DNA from: Gilliamella sp. B3022
GTDB lineage: Bacteria > Pseudomonadota > Gammaproteobacteria > Enterobacterales > Orbaceae
DNA length: 64,000 nt
Direction: 5' to 3'
Assembly (NCBI RefSeq): GCF_028751545.1
Contig: NZ_CP071867.1
Span: 1,833,306-1,897,305 of the forward strand
A program made the translations under genes and the position numbers. The notes under the pieces were generated by a model. That model made no database searches, was not told the origin of the DNA, and saw nothing but the letters and a program-made list of their open reading frames with translations. This document shows positions 12,443 through 19,969 of the stretch, one piece after another. Positions within the stretch are counted from its first letter, which is position 1; each line of letters starts with the position of its first letter.

Positions 12443-14143
12443 ATGTTCTATTTTAAACATAGGTTGATCAAGTATAGCTGTTTTGTTGTGTTTTTAATGA
12501 TAAGTTGGCAAGTAATTCCAACTGAAAATATCCAACCAAAATTTGAATCTGGAGCGGTTGCCTCTCCTGATTATTATGGAGCCATCGCTGCCAAAGAGAT
12601 GTTAACCAAAAATGGTAATGCTGTCGATGCGGCTGTAGCTACAGCTTTTACATTAGCGGTCACTTATCCTGAAGCAGGTAATATAGGTGGTGGCGGATTT
12701 ATGACACTTTGGTTCGATGGTAAGCCATATTTTCTTGATTATCGTGAAGTGGCCCCTGCCAAAGCAAATAAAGATATGTTTCTTGATGATAATAAAAATG
12801 TCATCGATAATTTGAGTTTATATTCTCATAAAGCGTCCGGAGTTCCAGGTACAGTAGCAGGTATGTGGGCTGTTCATCAACGCTTTGGTCGGTTAACTTG
12901 GAAAGAAGTTATGGCGCCAGCAATTCGATTTGCTCAAGATGGATTTATGGTTGATAAGCAATTAGTGACTCGTTATCAAGAAATAGAACAAACGGCACCT
13001 ACCAATGGTCACTTTAAACACTATTTTGGTACTATGCGAGCAGGGCAGATGTTTAAACAACCTGAACTAAGTAAAGTATTACAACGTATTGCAATTCAGG
13101 GTAGTGATGGATTTTATAAAGGAAAAACCGCTAAATTAATAGCGCGGCAAATGTCAAATAATAATGGTTTAATCACCGAAAGTGATTTAGCTAATTATCA
13201 AGCAAAATGGCGCAATCCTTTAGTAGCTGATTGGCACGATATGCAGATCATTACAGCACCACCACCAAGCTCAGGTGGAGTAGGTTTAATTCAATTATTA
13301 TCTATGAAACAAGAGTTATCTAATGATTTTAAAAATATTAAAGTTAATTCATCACAGTATATTCACTTATTGGCAGAGATAGAAAAACGTGTTTTTGCCG
13401 ATCGAGCTGAATATATGGGAGATCCTGATTTTGTAACAGTACCCGTCTCTCAATTAATTGATACTCATTATATGGCTCACAGAGCAAAACAAGTTAATCC
13501 AAAAAGCATTTCTAAAACTGAACAGGTTAAACCTGGTTTGGATAGTCGTGAAAAATTACAAACAACCCATTTTTCTATTGTGGATAAATGGGGTAATGCG
13601 GCTTCTAACACCTATACACTTAATGGTTGGTTTGGTTCTGCTGTCGTTGTACAAGGTACGGGTATTATACTAAATAATGAGTTGGATGATTTTAGTAGTA
13701 AACCAGGCGTTGCTAACCAATTTGGCGTTATAGGTAAAGATGCAAATGCAATAGAACCATATAAACGACCTTTATCCTCTATGTCACCAACTATCTTCAT
13801 AAAAGATAATAATGTTGTAATGGTTATTGGTACGCCTGGTGGCTCAAGAATTTTTACCTCCATCTTTCAAGTTGTAGCTAATGTTTTTGATAATCATATG
13901 TCTCTTAAACAAGCTGTACAGGCACCACGCTATCATCATCAATTATTACCAAGTAATATTATTTATATCGAAAGTTTTCAAAATAGTGTTCCAGAACCAT
14001 TGAAGACTGAGCTAGAGCAGATGGGATATAGTTTTTATCAACAAGATTTTAGTGGGGATATTCAGGTTATAAAAATTAGAAATAATGAACCTATTGCAGT
14101 ATCAGATATCCGTGGGCGGGGTAAAGCAATAATTGTAAAATAA
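12443..14143 (+). CDS. ggt: Gamma-glutamyltransferase precursor
   Basis: This is a 566-residue periplasmic Ntn-hydrolase that cleaves or transfers the gamma-glutamyl group of glutathione. The frame is open further upstream, but AGGAGATC (12431-12438) and a signal peptide (basic RLIK, then hydrophobic CFVVFLMISW) set the start at 12443. Autocleavage should occur before Thr374 in QTTHFSIVDKWGN, the nucleophile of the small subunit. Substrate motifs PPPSSGGVGL, NNELDDFS and GGSRIFTS are present, and LSSMSPTI matches the conserved double Ser. It is probably monocistronic and ends at a bidirectional terminator shared with rplI. Confidence 0.95.
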   Translation: MFYFKHRLIKYSCFVVFLMISWQVIPTENIQPKFESGAVASPDYYGAIAAKEMLTKNGNAVDAAVATAFTLAVTYPEAGNIGGGGFMTLWFDGKPYFLDYREVAPAKANKDMFLDDNKNVIDNLSLYSHKASGVPGTVAGMWAVHQRFGRLTWKEVMAPAIRFAQDGFMVDKQLVTRYQEIEQTAPTNGHFKHYFGTMRAGQMFKQPELSKVLQRIAIQGSDGFYKGKTAKLIARQMSNNNGLITESDLANYQAKWRNPLVADWHDMQIITAPPPSSGGVGLIQLLSMKQELSNDFKNIKVNSSQYIHLLAEIEKRVFADRAEYMGDPDFVTVPVSQLIDTHYMAHRAKQVNPKSISKTEQVKPGLDSREKLQTTHFSIVDKWGNAASNTYTLNGWFGSAVVVQGTGIILNNELDDFSSKPGVANQFGVIGKDANAIEPYKRPLSSMSPTIFIKDNNVVMVIGTPGGSRIFTSIFQVVANVFDNHMSLKQAVQAPRYHHQLLPSNIIYIESFQNSVPEPLKTELEQMGYSFYQQDFSGDIQVIKIRNNEPIAVSDIRGRGKAIIVK

Positions 14144-14201
14144 AACATTTATAATAGTAATTTATTTGATTGTATCGAATAAATTGCTAGTAACAGATAA
14201 T

Positions 14202-14233
14202 AAAAAAAACCCGCCAATTTGACGGGTTTTTTT
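14202..14233. terminator. Bidirectional terminator between ggt and rplI
   Basis: Eight A residues and CCCG (to 14213) pair with CGGG and a T-run (14223-14233) around a short loop. It has a T-tract on both strands, so it serves ggt on plus and the rpsF-rplI operon on minus. Confidence 0.88.
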
Positions 14234-14245
14234 ATTGAATGATAA

Positions 14246-14695
14246 TTATTCAGGAATAATTTCAATAATAAGTTTAGCAAAAGCTTCGCTGTGTACTTGG
14301 AAGAACACTTCGTGTTCACCAGTTGTACGTAACACACCATTTGGTAAACGAACTTCGCTTTTTGATACTTGAACACCACGAGCTTTAACTGCATCAGCGA
14401 TATCACGAGTACCGATAGAACCAAATAAACGACCTTCGTCACCAGCTTTAGAAGCAATGGTTACTTTTTCAAGTGCGTTAATTTCGTTTACACGTTGTTC
14501 AGCGGCTTTTAATGTTTCAGCAAGTTTTGCTTCTAAATCAGCACGACGCGCTTCAAAGAATTCAATATTCTTTTTAGTAGCTGGTACTGCTTTACCTTGT
14601 GGAATTAAAAAGTTACGTGCGTAACCCGCTTTAACATTAACTTGGTCGCCTAAGCTGCCTAAATTAGCAACTTTATCGAGTAGAATAATTTGCAT
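14246..14695 (-). CDS. rplI: Ribosomal protein bL9
   Basis: This 149-residue 50S protein has the N-terminal L9 domain ([30 protein letters not shown]), the long connecting helix (residues 45-75) and the C-terminal rRNA-binding domain ([16 protein letters not shown]). Length equals that of E. coli L9. It is the last gene of rpsF-priB-rpsR-rplI and is followed by the shared terminator. Confidence 0.98.
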   Translation of the reverse strand: MQIILLDKVANLGSLGDQVNVKAGYARNFLIPQGKAVPATKKNIEFFEARRADLEAKLAETLKAAEQRVNEINALEKVTIASKAGDEGRLFGSIGTRDIADAVKARGVQVSKSEVRLPNGVLRTTGEHEVFFQVHSEAFAKLIIEIIPE

Positions 14696-14717
14696 TATAT
14701 GTTCCCTCTGTTGCTAA

Positions 14718-14945
14718 TTACTGATGGTTGTCAGTATATGGTAATAATGCCAAGTAACGAGCGCGTTTAATAGCGCGAGCTAATTGACGTTGATATTTTG
14801 CGCTAGTACCAGTAATACGGCTTGGTACAATTTTACCACTTTCTGTGATATAGCTTTTTAATAAAGAAACATCTTTATAATCAATTTCTTTAACGCCTTC
14901 TGCTGTAAAACGGCAGAATTTGCGACGACGGAAATAACGTGCCAT
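14718..14945 (-). CDS. rpsR: Ribosomal protein bS18
   Basis: This 75-residue 30S protein has the full S18 signature ([37 protein letters not shown] and [18 protein letters not shown]). S18 binds 16S rRNA as a heterodimer with S6, encoded two genes upstream. It lies four bases after priB. Confidence 0.98.
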   Translation of the reverse strand: MARYFRRRKFCRFTAEGVKEIDYKDVSLLKSYITESGKIVPSRITGTSAKYQRQLARAIKRARYLALLPYTDNHQ

Positions 14946-14949
14946 TTGG

Positions 14950-15258
14950 CTATTCTCCTAATAGTTTAACTTGGTCAGCATGTAAAACAAGTTGGCTTGT
15001 TTTATTACGTTTTGTGTGAGTACTTATAAAACCACTCACTAAAACTTTGCTGCCTTTTTTTATGTAACTTAACTCTTGTTGTCCACTGACAATTACAGGT
15101 ACTATGCACCATGCTTGTCGGGTAAGTTCTGCTTCAATTTGTTTAGAGACATGTTCTAAATAAAACTGACAATGCGAGATCCCACTTGGACTCACTTTTC
15201 GCATCGGTGTTTTTTTTACAATACCCGATAACACTAAACGATTATTCGTCAGAATCAT
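14950..15258 (-). CDS. priB: Primosomal replication protein N, PriB
   Basis: This 102-residue OB-fold ssDNA-binding protein links PriA to DnaT during replication restart. Recognition rests on [31 protein letters not shown] and [12 protein letters not shown], close to E. coli PriB, and on the conserved place between rpsF and rpsR. Its start overlaps the end of rpsF by 17 bases, so translation is coupled. Confidence 0.95.
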   Translation of the reverse strand: MILTNNRLVLSGIVKKTPMRKVSPSGISHCQFYLEHVSKQIEAELTRQAWCIVPVIVSGQQELSYIKKGSKVLVSGFISTHTKRNKTSQLVLHADQVKLLGE

Positions 15259-15625
15259 CGTCCATGTTTACTTCGCTAAAATCTTCTTCAGAGTTACGAC
15301 GCTCATCTTTAGCTTTTAACATAGGTGAAGTTTCAGTTACAGAATTTTTGGTACGCATAATTAAACTGCGAATTACTGCATCATTAAAACGGAAGTTATC
15401 TTCAAGTTCATTAACAGCTTCTTGAGTTGCTTCAACATTCATTAACACATAATGTGCTTTGTGCAGCTTTTCGATAGGATAGGCTAATTGACGACGACCC
15501 CAATCTTCTAAGCGATGAATTTTACCACCATCAGTGGTTAATGTACCAGTATAACGTTCAATCATACCCGGTACTTGTTCACTTTGATCTGGGTGAACCA
15601 TAAATACTATTTCGTAATGACGCAT
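15242..15625 (-). CDS. rpsF: Ribosomal protein bS6
   Basis: This 127-residue 30S protein opens the operon. The S6 fold is evident from [22 protein letters not shown] and [20 protein letters not shown]. The C-terminus is acidic (DDDSDE), as in E. coli, where RimK adds glutamates; the tail here ends in Glu. The ribosome binding site is GGGAGCG. A candidate S6:S18-binding leader and a strong promoter precede it. Confidence 0.98.
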   Translation of the reverse strand: MRHYEIVFMVHPDQSEQVPGMIERYTGTLTTDGGKIHRLEDWGRRQLAYPIEKLHKAHYVLMNVEATQEAVNELEDNFRFNDAVIRSLIMRTKNSVTETSPMLKAKDERRNSEEDFSEVNMDDDSDE

Positions 15626-15655
15626 TATCGCTCCCTACGGATTAATCAGCTTTCT

Positions 15656-15715
15656 GTCGGGGCAACCGTAACCCATTGAAAGCAAGGAACATGAAAATAA
15701 ACGGTTGAAATCGAC
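15656..15715 (-). promoter_or_regulatory. Candidate rpsF leader RNA (S6:S18 autoregulatory motif)
   Basis: On the minus-strand RNA, GUCG and CAACCGU on the 5' side pair with ACGGUUG and CGAC on the 3' side (plus coordinates 15712-15715, 15701-15707, 15663-15669 and 15656-15659), leaving a C-rich internal loop (CCC). Known rpsF leaders use a stem with a C-rich bulge mimicking the S18 site in 16S rRNA. The predicted transcript starts right at this stem. Assignment to the family is inference. Confidence 0.5.
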
Positions 15716-15720
15716 GGGGC

Positions 15721-15749
15721 ATTATATATCAACTTATTTTAATTGACAA
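15721..15749 (-). promoter_or_regulatory. Sigma-70 promoter of the rpsF operon
   Basis: On the minus strand TTGTCA (15749-15744) is followed by a 17-bp spacer and a consensus TATAAT (15726-15721). The start would fall near 15714, about 90 bases before rpsF. Confidence 0.82.
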
Positions 15750-15776
15750 ATGAATATATTAAGATTGTCTTCACGT

Positions 15777-15808
15777 AGACTTAAATTTATATTTAGAAAT
15801 TTAAGTCT
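15777..15808. repeat. 12-bp perfect inverted repeat upstream of rpsF
   Basis: AGACTTAAATTT (15777-15788) and AAATTTAAGTCT (15797-15808) flank 8 nt. It sits just upstream of the rpsF -35 box and just before a TATAAT (15812-15817) on the plus strand. There is no T-tract, so an operator or an RNA hairpin is possible. The rest of 15626-16103 holds only promoters. Confidence 0.5.
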
Positions 15809-16050
15809 GGGTATAATACTAATGAATCGGTATAGACTCCTGAATAATTTTTACAAAAGTCCGTTTTTTTGATTTTAAATTTGTTTTTGTAAATCATTCT
15901 TGACAAAAATCTTGTTGCCTTTTGATTAAACATAAGCTATTTAATAAAATGGCTGGTAGGCTGGTTCTGATATTTTTTATATTTAAATAAAAGGCTACAC
16001 GCTAAAATGTAACGATATCTATACATTATTGATATCAAAATATGTTATGC

Positions 16051-16079
16051 TTGAGCCAATACAATTTTTTACTTATAGA
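16051..16079 (+). promoter_or_regulatory. Predicted promoter of hinT-lpoB-nagZ-tyrR
   Basis: TTGAGC (16051-16056), a 17-bp spacer and TATAGA (16074-16079) lie just before the hinT ribosome binding site. The predicted 5' UTR is short, about 18 bases. Confidence 0.45.
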
Positions 16080-16103
16080 CATACGATAAAAAGGAGAAAC
16101 GTG

Positions 16104-16451
16104 ATGGCTCAGGAAACTATTTTTAGTAAAATTATTCGGAAAGAAATTCCTTCTGATATTGTTTTTCAAGACGATAAAGTGACCGCTTTTCGTGATATAT
16201 CGCCTCAAGCTCCGACACATATTTTAATTATTCCAAATAAACTTATTCCTACCGTTAACGATATTCAAGAAGAAGATGAGATTGTACTTGGGCATATGGT
16301 GCTTGTTGCCGCAAAAATAGCCAAACAGGAAGGTATTGATGAAAGTGGTTACCGTTTAATTATGAACTGTAATAAAGATGCGGGACAAGAAGTCTTTCAT
16401 ATTCACATGCATTTGTTGGGTGGAAAAAAATTAGGTCGATTAATAGGTTAA
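16104..16451 (+). CDS. hinT: HIT-family purine nucleoside phosphoramidase
   Basis: This 115-residue cytosolic HIT enzyme hydrolyses AMP-lysine-type phosphoramidates. The histidine triad is [11 protein letters not shown] near the C-terminus; [18 protein letters not shown] is the family nucleotide-binding region. The frame is open 25 codons upstream, but AAGGAGAAAC (16091-16100) sets the start at MAQETIF. It opens a block that matches E. coli hinT-ycfL-lpoB-thiK-nagZ with ycfL and thiK missing. Confidence 0.96.
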   Translation: MAQETIFSKIIRKEIPSDIVFQDDKVTAFRDISPQAPTHILIIPNKLIPTVNDIQEEDEIVLGHMVLVAAKIAKQEGIDESGYRLIMNCNKDAGQEVFHIHMHLLGGKKLGRLIG

Positions 16452-16454
16452 TAT

Positions 16455-17078
16455 ATGAAACAGATAAAACGCATAGTTGTTACTTCGGCAATAGCTTTTG
16501 TTTTAACGGGTTGTCATCTTTTAGATAATATGAGCGGAACAGTAACGCCTCCAGTTATTGTAAAACCTTCTGATGGAGATGTGATTGAAACCCCACCTTT
16601 AATCACTATGAAAACGGATTGGTATACAATTTTATCACCATTTACAAATAAATTGATGAATGATTTATCTTCTTTAAATGATGAAAACAAAATTTTGTTA
16701 ATTAGTGATATTCAAAATCGAAGTGGTGATTATCTGGTAAATAACCAAATTGATGAAGTGTTACATCAGTTAATGAATAAACAAAATAAATTTACTGTCG
16801 CCAGTCGACAATCTATCAATCAAGCTAAACAAGCGTTGGGCATTTCGCCTGATGATAAGTTGGTTTCTCGGGGTAAAATGATTGGATTAGCCAAATCAAT
16901 GAATGCTAGTTATGTTCTTTTTACCACTATTTACAAAATACCGACTGAGAATGACGACGCTAATCTTTCTATGGAATTAATTTCAACCCGAACAGGTGAA
17001 ATCTTAAATCGGGTAACATCTAAAGATTTTCCTAAGCAACGTACCATAGATAATCATTTTAGTGAGGCAAGTAAGTAA
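16455..17078 (+). CDS. lpoB: Outer-membrane lipoprotein LpoB, PBP1b activator
   Basis: This 207-residue lipoprotein has a signal peptide with lipobox LTGC (Cys20). After a disordered Pro/Thr-rich linker (residues 25-55), shorter than in E. coli, comes the globular LpoB domain (ILLISDIQNRSGDYLVNNQIDEVL, KFTVASRQSINQAKQALGISPDD, NASYVLFTTIYK). LpoB spans from the outer membrane to stimulate the peptidoglycan synthase PBP1b. A short linker would imply a thinner periplasmic reach. It lies three bases after hinT and overlaps the nagZ start by one base. Confidence 0.9.
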   Translation: MKQIKRIVVTSAIAFVLTGCHLLDNMSGTVTPPVIVKPSDGDVIETPPLITMKTDWYTILSPFTNKLMNDLSSLNDENKILLISDIQNRSGDYLVNNQIDEVLHQLMNKQNKFTVASRQSINQAKQALGISPDDKLVSRGKMIGLAKSMNASYVLFTTIYKIPTENDDANLSMELISTRTGEILNRVTSKDFPKQRTIDNHFSEASK

Positions 17079-18121
17079 TGGGGCCATTACTGATCGATCT
17101 TGATGGCATATCGCTTACCGATGATGATAAAAGATTACTTCAAAATCCATTGGTTGCTGGTGTGATTCTATTTAGCCGTAATTATCAAGAACCAAAACAG
17201 TTGAGCGAATTGATAAAGCAGATCCGTGCGGCATCTAGTGAGCGATTATTAATTTCAGTCGATCATGAAGGCGGGCGCGTTCAACGCTTTAAACAGGGAT
17301 TTACTCTTATTCCACCAGCACAAGCTTTTGCTGCACTTAACGATATTGAACATGCTAAATCATTAGCATTTGATGCGGGTTGGGTATTAGCTATGGAGCT
17401 GATTGCTTTTGATATTGATCTCAGTTTCGCACCGGTGTTAGATTTGGGTCATGACTGTTTAGCGATAGGGAGTCGATCCTTTCATTCTGATATTAATATT
17501 GCTTATCAAATTGCTTCAGCTATGATTGATGGTATGCATGTGGCAGGGATGAAAACTACAGGAAAACATTTTCCTGGTCATGGTCATGTTATTGCTGATT
17601 CACACAAAGAAACACCTATTGATGATCGTAAAAAGTTATTGATTGAACAAGATATGCAAATTTTCTCAAAACTTATTATGGATAATCAACTTGATGCAAT
17701 TATGCCCGCACATGTGATTTATCCTGCATTTGATGATAAACCAGCCAGTGGGTCGTCATACTGGCTCAAAACAGTGCTTCGAAAACAGTTACATTTTAAG
17801 GGTGTGATTTTTTCTGATGATTTATCAATGGAAGGTGCATCAGTAATGGGAAATCATGCTCAACGAGCACAGGCTGCATTAGCCGCAGGGTGCGATCTGC
17901 TTTTAGCTTGTAATAATCGACAAGGTTCATTAGCGATTTTGAAGCAGTTGATGTTTTTAAATAAAATTCAGCCTCTAGCAACAAATAAAGCAAAACTTTT
18001 ATTATCCGAGACTAAAATAACCTTTGATGAATTAACTAAAAGCCTTGAGTGGCGGCATCGTCGTGATAAATTAACCAAATTAAATGAAAAATGGGTAGAT
18101 TATGCAAGCAGCAATCATTGA
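17078..18121 (+). CDS. nagZ: Beta-N-acetylglucosaminidase NagZ (GH3)
   Basis: This 347-residue cytosolic GH3 enzyme removes GlcNAc from anhydro-muropeptides during peptidoglycan recycling. The NagZ-specific catalytic loop is KHFPGHGHVIADSHKETP, and the nucleophile Asp lies in IFSDDLSMEGAS. VDHEGGRVQRF is the family signature. Its start overlaps lpoB by one base (TAATG), and its end overlaps tyrR by 20 bases. Confidence 0.96.
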   Translation: MGPLLIDLDGISLTDDDKRLLQNPLVAGVILFSRNYQEPKQLSELIKQIRAASSERLLISVDHEGGRVQRFKQGFTLIPPAQAFAALNDIEHAKSLAFDAGWVLAMELIAFDIDLSFAPVLDLGHDCLAIGSRSFHSDINIAYQIASAMIDGMHVAGMKTTGKHFPGHGHVIADSHKETPIDDRKKLLIEQDMQIFSKLIMDNQLDAIMPAHVIYPAFDDKPASGSSYWLKTVLRKQLHFKGVIFSDDLSMEGASVMGNHAQRAQAALAAGCDLLLACNNRQGSLAILKQLMFLNKIQPLATNKAKLLLSETKITFDELTKSLEWRHRRDKLTKLNEKWVDYASSNH

Positions 18122-19343
18122 AATCAATAATAACCAACAATTAGTTACCTATAATCAACAAGCTGGTCAACTGATTTCGTCTGATATGTTAAATTTAAAT
18201 CAACCTTTTAATTATCAAAATGTATTTTCTCTCGATAACACGGTTAATTTGGACACGCAGGATGACACGATTATTGTAATAAATAGTCAATACTATTTAT
18301 TACAAAAAGTAGTGGAATCGTTAAGAACAATATTTATCATACAATCAATTGAGTACTTAAAAAAACGGTTATCGAAAATTAATGTCGTTGATCAACAGGC
18401 TTTTGATATTTTTGCTACACAAAGCGCTATTATGCAAAAACTTATTGCACAGGCAAAAGCATTTTCAATGCAGCGTGAACCATTATTAATATCGGGTGAA
18501 ACAGGAACCGGCAAAGACTTGCTTGCCCATGCTTGTCATCAATACAGTTCACGAGGCGATCAAATCTTTTTAGCATTAAATTGTGCCGCTATGCCAGATG
18601 ACGTGGTTGAAAGCGAGTTATACGGTCATGCTGCGGGAGCTTATCTTGGTGCTGTTGAGAGCAAAAAAGGTTTTTTTGAGCAAGCGAACGGCGGTTCAGT
18701 TTTACTAGATGGTATTGATGAAATGTCATTTCAAATGCAAACTAAATTACTACGTTTTATTAATGATGGCTATTTTCGACGTGTTGGTGATGATGATGAA
18801 GTTTATGTAGATGTACGTATCATTTGTGCAACTAAAGGTGATTTAGCTGGTTTAGTTGAACAAGGTAAATTTAGAAAAGATCTTTATTATCGTATAAATG
18901 TTTTACCTCTTAATCTACCGTCATTGCAAGAACGTAAAGATGATATTGCCTCGCTTACACAAATTTTTGTGGATGAATTTGCTCATAAACAAGGCATTAT
19001 TTCACCTACTATTGATGCTAGTGTGATTGATTGTTTTAAACGCTATCCTTGGCCAGGCAATGTAAGACAACTTAAAAATGTCCTCTATTCAGCTTTGGCA
19101 CAACTGAAATCGTCAACATTAACAGCCAAAGATATTGTGTTACCAACAGAAAATCGTGCCCAATTATCATGGGTTAATAATATGGAAAATAAAACTCTTG
19201 ATGAAATGACGAAACAGTTTGAAAAAGAAATCTTAAAAAGCTTGTATATTGAATACCCAAGTTCCAGAAAACTTGCAAAAAGATTGGGGGTTTCACATAC
19301 TGCTATTGCTAATAAGCTTAGGGATTATGGAATAGGTAGATAA
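18102..19343 (+). CDS. tyrR: TyrR-type regulator lacking the ACT domain
   Basis: This 413-residue protein matches E. coli TyrR over the AAA+ and DNA-binding parts, but E. coli TyrR has 513 residues. The first 100 or so (ACT domain and part of PAS) are missing or degenerate; only a poor PAS-like stretch remains. Walker A is GETGTGKD (132-139). The usual GAFTGA loop is replaced by GAYLGA, as in TyrR. Walker B reads LLDGIDEM: Asp203 is kept but the following Glu is Gly204. The C-terminal HTH (RKLAKRLGVSHTAIANKLRDYG) is intact. It probably represses or activates aromatic amino acid genes. The ATG lies inside nagZ, so translation is coupled. Confidence 0.88.
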   Translation: MQAAIIEINNNQQLVTYNQQAGQLISSDMLNLNQPFNYQNVFSLDNTVNLDTQDDTIIVINSQYYLLQKVVESLRTIFIIQSIEYLKKRLSKINVVDQQAFDIFATQSAIMQKLIAQAKAFSMQREPLLISGETGTGKDLLAHACHQYSSRGDQIFLALNCAAMPDDVVESELYGHAAGAYLGAVESKKGFFEQANGGSVLLDGIDEMSFQMQTKLLRFINDGYFRRVGDDDEVYVDVRIICATKGDLAGLVEQGKFRKDLYYRINVLPLNLPSLQERKDDIASLTQIFVDEFAHKQGIISPTIDASVIDCFKRYPWPGNVRQLKNVLYSALAQLKSSTLTAKDIVLPTENRAQLSWVNNMENKTLDEMTKQFEKEILKSLYIEYPSSRKLAKRLGVSHTAIANKLRDYGIGR

Positions 19344-19354
19344 ATACACTTAGC

Positions 19355-19391
19355 GATTGATTCAAATTGAATTATTTCAATTAAATCAATC
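19355..19391 (+). terminator. Terminator of the hinT-tyrR operon
   Basis: GATTGATT (19355-19362) pairs with AATCAATC (19384-19391), and inside it AATTGAA pairs with TTCAATT around a small loop. The tail TATTTATTA is moderately T-rich. It begins 12 bases after the tyrR stop. Confidence 0.6.
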
Positions 19392-19464
19392 TATTTATTA
19401 TCTGTGCTTGAAGTTTTTTAAAAAAAGTATGTTAAAATGATATAAAAATTAAAAAAACTGTATC

Positions 19465-19851
19465 ATGAGTAAGGTAATTATAGGAGTTTTATCTAGCCTT
19501 TATTATTATTGGCTTCTGTCTATTTGATTATCGAAACAAAAATGACTTCACCAATGTTAAAGAGAAACAGAAAAGAAGAAAAACTAGTCCTACAAGATTC
19601 ATTTAAAGTAAACGATTATATTAATATAGGACTTACTACTAATGTTGCCTCCATGATTAAATATACAAAATAGCAAATAAGCTATTTAAAGTTGTTATGA
19701 TAATAGTGGTTATTTTATTGTACTTTATAAGGTAGAGATTTTACCCAATTACTTCAAGGATGACATCAATCACGCTAAATTAAAAAATAATAGGGTCTAT
19801 CATTCTTATGCATATTTCAAAGCCATTTATGACGTAATGAGCAATAATTAA
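19465..19851 (+). pseudogene. Decayed small membrane-anchored protein gene (three frameshifts)
   Basis: Reading across frames gives a continuous protein-like sequence of about 125 residues. It starts MSKVIIGVLSSL (19465), shifts in a TTATTATTATT run (near 19500-19511) into LLLLASVYLIIETKMTSP and on to MIKYTK, meets TAG at 19671, shifts to ANKLFKVV (19673-19696), then to YDNSGYFIVLYKVEILP and ends YDVMSNN at 19851. It would have had one N-terminal membrane anchor and a soluble domain. I do not recognise the family. The three shifts and one stop mark it as a relic between the tyrR operon and the glycan island. Confidence 0.55.
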
Positions 19852-19969
19852 TTGGATTCTAATAATTAATATTATTTTTATCCCTCATTGTTTTATTTCT
19901 CATACTGAAAATAAACTAGCTTTAACGTCAAAAGTTAATTTATTAATTGAATAGTAGGGTTAAGTGTTT

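Noticed and set aside
15812-15871. Small RNA between rpsF and hinT
   Set aside because: There is a TATAAT and a later T-run, but no good -35 and only a weak terminator stem; kept only as a note with the palindrome.
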